28,499 nt of DNA, from positions 1 through 28,499 of the forward strand of contig URER01000033.1 in assembly GCA_900547005.1 (NCBI GenBank). Reading direction: 5' to 3'. This document shows positions 13,815-21,348 of the stretch, in pieces; position 1 is the stretch's first letter; each line of letters opens with the position of its first letter. The position numbers and the translations under genes are program-made. The notes beneath the pieces are model-generated. The model worked only from the letters and a program-made list of their open reading frames with translations, ran no database searches and was not told where the DNA came from. Origin of the DNA: an uncultured Prevotella sp. Lineage in GTDB: Bacteria; Bacteroidota; Bacteroidia; Bacteroidales; Bacteroidaceae.

Positions 13815-16310
13815 ATGGACGTAAACAAGAACTTGGAAATAGAAACTACGGGTGAAGAAAATGAAGGTCCTTCCTTGAATTTCCAGACAATTTATCAGGC
13901 TGTCGTCTTAAATTGGCCCTGGTTCCTACTATCAATTATCGTATGTATCGGTATTTCATATACATACCTAAGATACACTACTCCGATATATCAGGCCTAT
14001 GCAAAGTTCCTTGTAAAGGAAGAAAGCAGAGGTGGGTATCGTGGCGGTTCATTAGGAAATATGTCTGATTTGGGTATAATATCCAACTCGACAGGTTTCG
14101 ACAACGAAATTGAGATTCTTCATTCTCATAGTCTTGCCACACGTGCTGTGAAAGATTTAAAGCTGTACGTGAACTATACTATGGAAGGAAAGATAAAGGA
14201 CCACATCGTATATAAGAAGCAGCCGATAACTGTCGACATCGATGCCACGCATCTTAATCAGCTTAACGCGCCCATAACGCTCACTATTACGCGCAAAGGT
14301 TCACAGTATGAGATAAACGGAACCTACTATGTTCCGATAACAGAAAATTCGTCTGAGGGTCCATTTACAATATCAAAGAAATTTAATTCTTTACCGGCAA
14401 CAGTATATACACGTGCCGGAATACTTACATTCTCAGCTAACGAGAAATATATTCTGAAAGAGGGAGATGTTGAAAATGTAGTCATTAAATCTCCACAATC
14501 ACAAGCATATAAGTACACCGGTGCTTTGGCTATCACTCCGACATCAAAGACCACAACCATTGCACAACTTGTTCTTACCGATGAAGTTCCCCAAAGAGCA
14601 ATAGATTATCTCAACCGGCTCTTGACTGTCTATAACCTTCAAGCCAACGAAGACAAGAATACCGTAGCCTTACAGACCGAGAAATTCATCAACAAGCGCT
14701 TGGAGAAAATCAACACAGAGCTTGGTGCGACTGAAGGAGACCTTGAGAACTACAAGCAAAAGAACAATATGGTAGAGTTGAAACTCAACGCTACAAGGTC
14801 TCTCTCAAACCAAGACGCGACATCTAAGCAACTTACTGAGATCGAGACTCAGATTGCTTTATTGAACAGCGTAGTAGATTTCATGTTTGAATCGAAGCGG
14901 GCTTTCCAGATATTGCCGTCCAATATCGGGCTTACCGACCCGTCAAGCGTACAGCTTATCAGCAAGTATAACGAACTTGTACTCGAAAGAAACCGCTTGT
15001 TACGCAGTGCTTCCGAGAACTCTCCGGTAGTGGAACCTATCACAGAGCAGCTTACCGAACTTACGGAAAACATCGGCCGTGCAATCAAACAGACACGGAG
15101 GAATCTGGAAATACAGCGTGATGCTATCTATTCAGAGTACCAGAAGTTCAACACCGAGATAGCCGAGACACCGGAACAAGAACGTATGCTCACACAGATT
15201 GGCCGTCAGCAGGAAGTGAAGTCAAGCCTTTACCTAATACTTCTGCAAAAGCGTGAGGAGAACTCAATCTCTCTTGCGGCCACAGCAGATAAGGGTAAGA
15301 TGATTGACGAGCCACAATTTGGCGGTCAAGTATCCCCGAAATCAACAAACATTTATTTAATGGGCTTACTTGCCGGCATCGCCATCCCCGCAATATTCAT
15401 CTTCTTAATACGCTTCATGCGCTATAAGATTGAAGGACATGACGATGTCGTAAAACTTACGAATCTTCCAATTATCGGAGACGTAGCCATTGCCAGCGAG
15501 AATGCAAAGACAAAGGCGAACATCGTAGTGCAAGCAAACAAGAACAATCAGATAGAAGAAATCTTCCGTTCTATCCGAACAAACCTGCAATTTATTCTTT
15601 CCGAGGGCCAAAAGGTTGTCATATTCACTTCCGGAGACTCTGGCGAGGGAAAGACGTTCAACTGCGCCAACCTTGCCGTCAGTTTCGCACTCCTCAACAA
15701 GAAAGTACTCATTGTAGGTCTTGACATTCGCAAGCCGCGTCTTTCCGAGCTCTTTGAAAGACACGACCATACGCACGGAATCTCTTCGTTGCTTGTTAAG
15801 TCCAATCCTACATACGATGAAATCAAGGCTCAGATAGTTCCTTCCGGAATAAATGACAACCTCGAATTGCTCATGGCTGGCCCTATTCCGCCGAACCCGA
15901 CAGAGCTTCTGACCAACAAGAGCCTTGACATAATCTTCAATCACCTGAGAGAACATTATGACTACATCCTTGTTGATACGGCTCCTATCGGTCTGGTAAC
16001 AGACACATTCCATATCGGCCGGGTTGCTGACGCCACAGTTTATATTTGCCGTGCAGACCACACACCGAAAGCAAGTCTGTCGATTATCAATGAGATTGCC
16101 AAAGAAAAGAAACTTCCAAAAGTTTCCATCGTCATCAACGGCATTGATATGTCGAAGAAGAAGTACGGCTATATGTATGGCTACGGCAAGTATGGCAAGT
16201 ACGGTAAGTTTGGCCGCAACCATTATGGCAATTACGGAAATTATGGAAACTACGGCAATTACGCAAACAGCCATTACGGCAACAAGGACGATGACTCTAT
16301 AAAACGTTAA
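13815..16310 (+). CDS. Wzc-like polysaccharide co-polymerase with bacterial tyrosine kinase domain
   Basis: These inner-membrane proteins control chain length and export of exopolysaccharide and autophosphorylate on C-terminal tyrosines. The 831-residue product has TM1 (about residues 31-54), a large periplasmic region with Wzz-type N-terminal and coiled-coil segments, TM2 (about 512-535) and a cytoplasmic BY-kinase domain. The kinase shows Walker A SGDSGEGKT (near 604), Walker A' GLDIRKPRL and Walker B ILVDTAPIGLVTD. Residues about 783-825 form a tail with 12 tyrosines spaced mostly every three residues (YGKYGKYGKF, YGNYGNYGNYGNY). No outer-membrane export partner (Wza type) or cognate phosphatase lies beside it, and a terminator follows, so this cassette is incomplete. 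Confidence 0.94.
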   Translation: MDVNKNLEIETTGEENEGPSLNFQTIYQAVVLNWPWFLLSIIVCIGISYTYLRYTTPIYQAYAKFLVKEESRGGYRGGSLGNMSDLGIISNSTGFDNEIEILHSHSLATRAVKDLKLYVNYTMEGKIKDHIVYKKQPITVDIDATHLNQLNAPITLTITRKGSQYEINGTYYVPITENSSEGPFTISKKFNSLPATVYTRAGILTFSANEKYILKEGDVENVVIKSPQSQAYKYTGALAITPTSKTTTIAQLVLTDEVPQRAIDYLNRLLTVYNLQANEDKNTVALQTEKFINKRLEKINTELGATEGDLENYKQKNNMVELKLNATRSLSNQDATSKQLTEIETQIALLNSVVDFMFESKRAFQILPSNIGLTDPSSVQLISKYNELVLERNRLLRSASENSPVVEPITEQLTELTENIGRAIKQTRRNLEIQRDAIYSEYQKFNTEIAETPEQERMLTQIGRQQEVKSSLYLILLQKREENSISLAATADKGKMIDEPQFGGQVSPKSTNIYLMGLLAGIAIPAIFIFLIRFMRYKIEGHDDVVKLTNLPIIGDVAIASENAKTKANIVVQANKNNQIEEIFRSIRTNLQFILSEGQKVVIFTSGDSGEGKTFNCANLAVSFALLNKKVLIVGLDIRKPRLSELFERHDHTHGISSLLVKSNPTYDEIKAQIVPSGINDNLELLMAGPIPPNPTELLTNKSLDIIFNHLREHYDYILVDTAPIGLVTDTFHIGRVADATVYICRADHTPKASLSIINEIAKEKKLPKVSIVINGIDMSKKKYGYMYGYGKYGKYGKFGRNHYGNYGNYGNYGNYANSHYGNKDDDSIKR
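16224..16268 (+). repeat. 9-bp tandem repeat encoding the Tyr-Gly-Asn tail
   Basis: Five in-frame units of TAYGGMAAY type (the last reads TACGCAAAC) encode Tyr-Gly/Ala-Asn steps in the Wzc-like tail. Similar but less regular Tyr-Gly-Lys units precede them. The unit length keeps the frame, so unit gain or loss would change the number of phosphorylatable tyrosines without breaking the gene. Confidence 0.8.
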
Positions 16311-16334
16311 TATAAGCAAAACAAAATCAAGCGA

Positions 16335-16376
16335 AGAGACTATGTCATCTTAATGACAGACATGGTCTCTTTATTT
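16335..16376 (+). terminator. Terminator of the exopolysaccharide cassette
   Basis: AGAGACTATGTC (16335-16346) pairs with GACATGGTCTCT (16359-16370) with one G-T type mismatch, and TTATTT follows. It ends transcription 25-60 bp after the Wzc-like gene. Confidence 0.75.
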
Positions 16377-16393
16377 ATAAAATTATCCACCCG

Positions 16394-16828
16394 ATGACGA
16401 TAGCAGTAGATTTCGACGGAACAATTGTAGAACACAAATATCCGGAAATAGGCGAAGAAAGACCCTTTGCCATTGAGACTCTGAAAATGTTGATAAAGGA
16501 CCACCACCGGCTTATAATGTGGAGCGTGCGCGAAGGACGGCTCCTTGATGAGGCTGTTGAGTGGTGTCGCGAGCGCGGAGTGGAGTTCTACGCGGTAAAC
16601 AAAGACTATCCCGAAGAGGACGGAACAAGAAACAACAACCATTTCTCACGCAAGTTGAAAGTTGATTTGTTCATTGACGACCGGCAGATAGGCGGACTTC
16701 CCGAATGGGGAGAGATATATCAAATGATTAAAAGCGGCAAACCGTTCTCCCGAAATGCCTATACTGGAGATTACGGCTATTCCGAATACGCGGAAAAGAG
16801 CAAGAAGAAAAAATGGTGGCAATTCTAA
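16394..16828 (+). CDS. HAD-type hydrolase (BT0820-like family)
   Basis: This 144-residue protein opens with the haloacid-dehalogenase motif I (IAVDFDGTIVEHKYPEIGEE), where the first Asp is the nucleophile. Motif II is probably the Ser in IMWSVREGRLLDEAV, and LFIDDRQIGG supplies the acidic motif IV. It is a small, capless phosphatase of a type common in Bacteroidetes. The substrate is unknown. It starts just after the cassette terminator and is followed after 17 bp by a beta-barrel gene. Functional linkage to exopolysaccharide production is possible only by position. Confidence 0.8.
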   Translation: MTIAVDFDGTIVEHKYPEIGEERPFAIETLKMLIKDHHRLIMWSVREGRLLDEAVEWCRERGVEFYAVNKDYPEEDGTRNNNHFSRKLKVDLFIDDRQIGGLPEWGEIYQMIKSGKPFSRNAYTGDYGYSEYAEKSKKKKWWQF

Positions 16829-16845
16829 AGCAAGCACTATAAAAT

Positions 16846-17538
16846 ATGAAAAGGATATTCACACTAATAATCTTTGCGTTGCTGATTACGGCAGCAAACG
16901 GTCAAAGTCTCGCAAGTAAGATAAAAAGCGGTGTCAAGAACACGATAAAGCTCATTGATCAGGATGCCCATCCCACTGGCATTCACACTCCGTGGGACCT
17001 GTATGTCGCTCCCAAAATAGGACTTGCAGTGTCTAATCTCACTTCGACTAACTGCAAATTAGCATTTGGCGTCAACGCAGGTGCATATATGGAAGTCTTC
17101 ATTCTGCCCAATCTCGCCGTCGATATGGAATTGTCATATTCCCATCAAGGCGCAAACGACCTGCCACACTCATCCCCCACGGCCGGATATAGGGAGTATG
17201 ACTTCTCTCTCGACTATATAAACACCACATATCTATGCCGCTGGTATCCCGTGAAAGAGCGTCCGCTGAGCGTATATAGCGGTCTGCATTTGGCACGTCT
17301 GTTCAATGCCAAAGGTAAAGTCGGAGGCAATAAATACGACATTTACGATGATTTGCATCATGGAGATCTTGCCATTCCCATCGGCGCATCATACGAATGG
17401 AAGCAATGGCAGGCCGATGTCAGATACAATTTCTTCGTTAAGAGTGTTGCAGCAAGCCAGGATTCCAAGAATTTCCTCGACAATGCACGCAACAATATGC
17501 TCAACGTTACCGTCGCATACAAGATACAACTCTGGTAA
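16846..17538 (+). CDS. Outer-membrane beta-barrel protein (PorT/OmpA-barrel-like)
   Basis: The 230-residue product has a signal peptide (KRIFTLIIFALLITAANGQ, residues 2-20). The mature part shows alternating hydrophobic strands typical of an eight-strand barrel: YVAPKIGLAVSNL, FGVNAGAYMEVFI, LAVDMELSYSHQG, LCRWYPV, LAIPIGASYEWKQ, ADVRYNFFV. It ends with NVTVAYKIQLW, whose terminal aromatic residue is the usual outer-membrane insertion signal. No specific function is assignable. It lies 17 bp after the hydrolase gene and 18 bp before the methyltransferase gene. Confidence 0.75.
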   Translation: MKRIFTLIIFALLITAANGQSLASKIKSGVKNTIKLIDQDAHPTGIHTPWDLYVAPKIGLAVSNLTSTNCKLAFGVNAGAYMEVFILPNLAVDMELSYSHQGANDLPHSSPTAGYREYDFSLDYINTTYLCRWYPVKERPLSVYSGLHLARLFNAKGKVGGNKYDIYDDLHHGDLAIPIGASYEWKQWQADVRYNFFVKSVAASQDSKNFLDNARNNMLNVTVAYKIQLW

Positions 17539-17556
17539 TAGCACAACCGTTTTTTT

Positions 17557-18318
17557 ATGTTATCCAAGAACAAAATAAAGCTCATTCGCTCATTGGAACA
17601 GAAAAAGCGGCGGCGAGAAGAAGGGCTTTTCGTAGCAGAAGGGCCTAAGGTCGTAGGCGACCTGCTTGAAGCCGGCTACAAAGCGAAGTTGCTTGTATGC
17701 ACCAATCAATATTTTTCCAAACGTCACCTTGCGGCAGAAGAGGTCATTGAAGTAAGCGATGACGAACTGCGCAAGGTCAGTTTTCTGCAACATCCGCAAG
17801 ACGTATTGGGCGTATTCGAGATACCCAACACATCAGCCCTCCACACTCCCGACCCGCAATCACTTTGTATTGCCTTAGACGGGGTGCAGGACCCAGGCAA
17901 CCTCGGCACGATAATCCGCATCGCCGACTGGTTCGGAATCAATCAGATATTTTGCTCCACCGACACCGCCGACGCTTTCAATCCCAAGACCGTGCAGGCC
18001 ACAATGGGCAGCATCGCACGTGTAATCATCACCTACACCGACCTGCGACAATTCTTCGACACTCTTCCCGCAGGCATTCCTGTCTATGGCACATTGCTCG
18101 ACGGCAAGAACATCTACGAAGAAGAACTCACAGAAGGGGGCATAATCGTAATGGGAAACGAGGGAAACGGTATATCGGAGGAGATAAGGCAGCGCATAAA
18201 CAGGCGGTTGCTGATACCCAACTACCCGCAAGGAAGAAAGACCGCCGACAGCCTCAACGTAGCAATAGCAACGGCAATAACTTGTAATGAATTTAGAAGA
18301 AGAACTATAAAAAAATGA
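17557..18318 (+). CDS. SpoU/TrmH-family RNA 2'-O-methyltransferase
   Basis: The 253-residue protein has the small N-terminal substrate-binding domain (KIKLIRSLEQKKRRREEGLF, then VAEGPKVVGDLLEAGYKAK) and the SPOUT knot: motif 1 DPGNLGTIIRIADWFG, motif 2 IVMGNEGNGIS and motif 3 IPNYPQGRKTADSLNVAIA. It should transfer methyl groups from S-adenosylmethionine to a ribose 2'-hydroxyl in rRNA or tRNA; the exact nucleotide cannot be inferred. Its stop overlaps the hisB start by four bases (ATGA), so hisB is translationally coupled to it. Confidence 0.92.
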   Translation: MLSKNKIKLIRSLEQKKRRREEGLFVAEGPKVVGDLLEAGYKAKLLVCTNQYFSKRHLAAEEVIEVSDDELRKVSFLQHPQDVLGVFEIPNTSALHTPDPQSLCIALDGVQDPGNLGTIIRIADWFGINQIFCSTDTADAFNPKTVQATMGSIARVIITYTDLRQFFDTLPAGIPVYGTLLDGKNIYEEELTEGGIIVMGNEGNGISEEIRQRINRRLLIPNYPQGRKTADSLNVAIATAITCNEFRRRTIKK

Positions 18319-19391
18319 AACAGACACGCGTATTATTCATCGACAGAGACGGAACTCTCATCGAAGAGCCGGCAGACGAACAGATTGACGCATTCGGGAA
18401 GTTGAAATTCACGAAGGGAGTTTTCCGCAATCTTGCTTTCATCCGCAAGAACCTCGACTTCAAATTTGTCATGGTGAGCAATCAGGACGGCCTCGGAACC
18501 GCTTCGTTCCCCGAAGAAACGTTCTGGCCCGTACATAATTTCATACTGCAAACTCTCGAAAGCGAGGGAGTAACATTCGATGAACAACTCATCGACCGCC
18601 ATTTCCCGGAGGATAATCATCCCAACCGCAAGCCGGGAACGGGTATGCTTAAAGAATATATCGACAACGAGGCATACGACCTTGCCAACAGTTATGTCAT
18701 AGGCGACCGCGACACCGACCGCCAGTTGGCCGACAATTTGGGTTGCAAGGCTCTCATCCTCGGCAAGGACGGAATGACTTGGGACAAGATTGCCGAGATA
18801 CTCTTTGCCGGTGAACGCATAGCTGAGGTTACGCGCACAACCAAAGAAACCGACATCCATATAAAGCTAAACCTCGACGGAACGGGCAAGTGCGACATCT
18901 CGACAGGCTTGGGATTCTTCGACCACATGCTCGAGCAGATTGGCAAGCACGGCATGATGGACCTCACAATTCACACCAAAGGCGACCTGCACGTAGACGA
19001 GCATCACACAATAGAAGACACAGCGATTGCGTTGGGCGAATGCATCTACTCGGCACTTGGCAGCAAACGCGGCATCGAGCGCTATGGCTACACCTTGCCG
19101 ATGGACGACTGTCTATGTCAGGTGGCGCTGGATTTCGGTGGCCGTCCGTGGTTAGTTTGGGATGCAGAGTTCAAGCGTGAGAAGATTGGTGAGATGCCTA
19201 CGGAGATGTTCCTCCACTTCTTCAAGAGTTTAAGCGATGCCGCCAAGATGAACCTCAACATCAAAGCGGAGGGCGATAACGAGCATCACAAAATCGAAGG
19301 GATATTCAAGGCTCTCGCACGCAGTCTGAAAATGGCAGTCGCACGCGACATCTACCACTACGAGTTGCCGTCAACAAAAGGAATGTTGTAA
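18315..19391 (+). CDS. hisB: Bifunctional histidinol-phosphatase / imidazoleglycerol-phosphate dehydratase
   Basis: HisB catalyses two steps of histidine synthesis. The N-terminal half (about residues 1-165) is a HAD phosphatase (LFIDRDGTLIEEP, MVSNQDGLGT, VIGDRDTDRQLADN). The C-terminal half (about 170-358) is the dehydratase, with metal-binding motifs GFFDHML, DEHHTIEDTA and EHHKIEGIFKAL. The 358-residue length matches the E. coli bifunctional enzyme. In the phosphatase half, the region equivalent to the E. coli zinc loop reads IDRHFPEDNHPNRKP and lacks the cysteines. It starts inside the stop of the SpoU methyltransferase and is separated from hisGDC by about 2 kb containing a repeat and an opposing gene. 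Confidence 0.95.
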   Translation: MKQTRVLFIDRDGTLIEEPADEQIDAFGKLKFTKGVFRNLAFIRKNLDFKFVMVSNQDGLGTASFPEETFWPVHNFILQTLESEGVTFDEQLIDRHFPEDNHPNRKPGTGMLKEYIDNEAYDLANSYVIGDRDTDRQLADNLGCKALILGKDGMTWDKIAEILFAGERIAEVTRTTKETDIHIKLNLDGTGKCDISTGLGFFDHMLEQIGKHGMMDLTIHTKGDLHVDEHHTIEDTAIALGECIYSALGSKRGIERYGYTLPMDDCLCQVALDFGGRPWLVWDAEFKREKIGEMPTEMFLHFFKSLSDAAKMNLNIKAEGDNEHHKIEGIFKALARSLKMAVARDIYHYELPSTKGML

Positions 19392-19504
19392 TCCCCCTAT
19401 CCCCTGACGGGAGAAAAAGAGGAAAGAAATGAAAGGAATTATCGGATGAATCCGTAAGCACTTTCGTTGGAAAAATCTTTACAAAAGAAAAACGGTTCTC
19501 TTGA

Positions 19505-19745
19505 GCTAACGAATGTTAAATATAGGCTCCGTTACTCATTTTCAACCGTTTTTCGACCTCAAAAATCTCAACTCCAAACTCAAAATTCGTAACTCAAAAT
19601 TCCAAAAGTGCCTCCGTTAGAGAAAATCGGAGTGTTTTTTTATCAAAATTTTGCGTCTCGGAAAACACCGGAAAATGCAGTTTTTACCCGATTTAACGTT
19701 TGTTAGCTTTCAAAAGTGGCACTTTTAGACTCCGTTTTAGGCCGT
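19505..19745 (-). repeat. Dispersed repeat, copy 2 (203-bp unit, inverted relative to copy 1)
   Basis: The unit 19505-19707 has 17-bp inverted ends (GCTAACGAATGTTAAAT at 19505-19521 and ATTTAACGTTTGTTAGC at 19691-19707, with two mismatches). Its reverse complement aligns with 39-241 at about 87% by eye, with one compensating pair of single-base indels. The flank 19708-19745 also matches bases 1-38 of copy 1, including AAAAGTGGCACTTTT at 19712-19726. Confidence 0.85.
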
Positions 19746-19775
19746 TTTGGAGTGCAACGGGATAGGTTTTGCAGC

Positions 19776-19794
19776 CCAAAAGTGCCACTTTTGG
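19776..19794. repeat. Perfect-arm palindrome of the AAAAGTGCC family
   Basis: CCAAAAGTGCCACTTTTGG has 9-bp complementary arms around a single base. The core AAAAGTGCCACTTTT recurs at 20-34 and, on the other strand, at 19712-19726, always close to the 203-bp unit. Confidence 0.7.
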
Positions 19795-20093
19795 CGTCTA
19801 ACGGAGCCTCCGTTGCAATGTAACGAGGCCTAAAACGCCTCCTAAAACGGTCTTTTTTATCTCAAAACAAAATAAGTCTCTCATTATCAACACTTTAGCT
19901 CAAAACCGTCTAAAAAGTCCTATTTTCGCGTTTTTGAGAGCGAATAAAGTTTTGAATGAAAATACATCGAGTTTTCGAGAGATATTTGTAAAGATTCTTA
20001 ACTATTTGATTGTCGGATAAACACGTAGAAAAGTTTGCTGTTATTTGCCGACCGTAATTCATTGATGAGCTTTCGCAAATCGCAAATATAGAT

Positions 20094-20131
20094 TCAAGAG
20101 GGTGTATCCAAATACTGATGCATCCTCTTGA
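20094..20131 (-). terminator. Probable terminator of the lytic transglycosylase gene
   Basis: TCAAGAGGGTGTAT (20094-20107) pairs with ATGCATCCTCTTGA (20118-20131), a 14-bp stem with two G-T type mismatches, 26 bp beyond the stop codon. The following T-tract on the minus strand is poor (ATCTATATTTG), so termination may be inefficient. Confidence 0.55.
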
Positions 20132-20156
20132 TGATTATAATTAAAAGAGTGGAAAA

Positions 20157-21263
20157 TCAATAACCGTATCGCCGGCGGATGCTCGAAACATAGTTAACTG
20201 TTTCCGAACCGCGCATATAACCATGCTTCACAACCGGGTCCTGATAATATTCCGGACTGCTAAGTAGCAAGACATACTGCGAGACAACCGCCCAACTGTA
20301 AGGGCTTTCGCCGTTCTTGCGGGCCAAAGCCATCGCATCGCGCACATGACCAGGACCGGCATTATATGCGGCAAGGGCAAAATTGATGCGCTCGTAGTTG
20401 TTGGGCACATCGCGGAACGACTGCATTAAGCTGCCCATGAAGCGTGCGCCCACCGCAATATTCTTCTCAGGATGGAATATTTCCTCTCGCGACAGACCGA
20501 AACGGGCGGCCGTCGACGGCATAAGCTGCATCAGTCCGCACGCTCCTGCCCATGACCTTGCCTGAGAATCGAAGCACGACTCCTGATAGCATTGGGCTGC
20601 GAGCAAATGCCAATCAACACCCGCGACAGGCGCATATTGGCGGAAATAAGTGTCATAATTGGACATTATGCCCCGGCTTTTATCGAGAACCGGTGCGTAG
20701 ACACGGCGCGTAACGCTCGCTGCCGACAAGAGATAATCCTCACGTTTGCGCGTCTGCTCTGGCATTTCGGGCCGATACCATTTGTCTAAGGCCTCGGCCA
20801 GCGACACATTGTCTTTGGCAACAGCCCACTGGATGTTACGATTCTTGTCCGAAGCACCACAGTAGCGCAATCCCTTATCGGCTTTTGAGCCTTTCGGCAG
20901 CATCACCGCAACCACGTCGCCGTAGCCTTCTTTCAGCTTGCGCACCATCTCCGCACTGTCCTTACACAGTTCCACACGCAGCGTAACGCCTATCTCTCGC
21001 GCGAAATTCTCACACATCATATACTGCACACCCATACCGTGGCCGTGATAATCATAATAGGTGTCGGGACCGGAAATAGTAAGGGCAATCATCTCTCCCG
21101 AACCGATAATATCATCGAGAGAATACTTGCCGTTGCCGGCCTGCTGCTCTTCGCCCACAACGGTGCCCCAGGGCGTAACCTCAGGCTTCCGCTTGTCGAC
21201 ACAGGCAAGCATGACAAGCGACATGATTGTTATAAAAATATAGTTTTTATTCAGTAATTGCAT
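20157..21263 (-). CDS. MltF-like lytic transglycosylase lipoprotein
   Basis: The protein should cleave peptidoglycan between MurNAc and GlcNAc at the membrane surface. The N-terminus is a lipoprotein-type signal (IFITIMSLVMLAC, Cys21). Residues about 55-150 resemble a shortened periplasmic solute-binding (SBP_bac_3) domain. Residues about 205-340 are a family 1 SLT domain with catalytic Glu228 in AAQCYQESCFDSQARSWAGA, followed by CGLMQLMPSTAARFG and ALAAYNAGPGHVRDA. This order is that of E. coli MltF, but at 368 residues it is much shorter than the roughly 500 of that enzyme, mainly through the binding domain. It opposes hisB and is divergent from hisG. Confidence 0.88.
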   Translation of the reverse strand: MQLLNKNYIFITIMSLVMLACVDKRKPEVTPWGTVVGEEQQAGNGKYSLDDIIGSGEMIALTISGPDTYYDYHGHGMGVQYMMCENFAREIGVTLRVELCKDSAEMVRKLKEGYGDVVAVMLPKGSKADKGLRYCGASDKNRNIQWAVAKDNVSLAEALDKWYRPEMPEQTRKREDYLLSAASVTRRVYAPVLDKSRGIMSNYDTYFRQYAPVAGVDWHLLAAQCYQESCFDSQARSWAGACGLMQLMPSTAARFGLSREEIFHPEKNIAVGARFMGSLMQSFRDVPNNYERINFALAAYNAGPGHVRDAMALARKNGESPYSWAVVSQYVLLLSSPEYYQDPVVKHGYMRGSETVNYVSSIRRRYGY

Positions 21264-21273
21264 AATTCAGATA

Positions 21274-21281
21274 CAAAAGTA
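21274..21281 (-). promoter_or_regulatory. -7 box of the lytic transglycosylase gene
   Basis: The minus strand reads TACTTTTG, a perfect TAnnTTTG box about 10 bases upstream of the ATG at 21261-21263. No good -33 element was seen. It lies 33 bp from the divergent hisG -7 box, so the two promoters overlap face to back. Confidence 0.55.
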
Positions 21282-21290
21282 TAACAATTC

Positions 21291-21321
21291 TTGGACAATA
21301 GAAAGAAAATGAGTACTTTTG
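21291..21321 (+). promoter_or_regulatory. Promoter of hisG-hisD-hisC
   Basis: TTG at 21291-21293 and TACTTTTG at 21314-21321 are separated by exactly 20 bases. Transcription would start near 21328, giving a leader of about 20 nt before the ATG at 21349. That leaves no room for a classical leader-peptide attenuator. Confidence 0.75.
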
Positions 21322-21348
21322 CCGAACATTTTTAATGATATTAAAACT

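Larger units (their letters stand above)
19392..20156. other. 765-bp gene-free, repeat-rich intergenic region
   Basis: No plausible open reading frame was found. It contains the second copy of the 203-bp repeat (19505-19707) with its extension to 19745, and a further cluster of short palindromes to about 19860. These include CCAAAAGTGCCACTTTTGG at 19776-19794 and AACGGAGCCTCCGTT near 19800-19814. A hairpin lies at 20094-20131. The stretch 19870-20090 is AT-rich with nothing recognisable. No clear hisB terminator was seen at 19392-19440. Confidence 0.8.
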
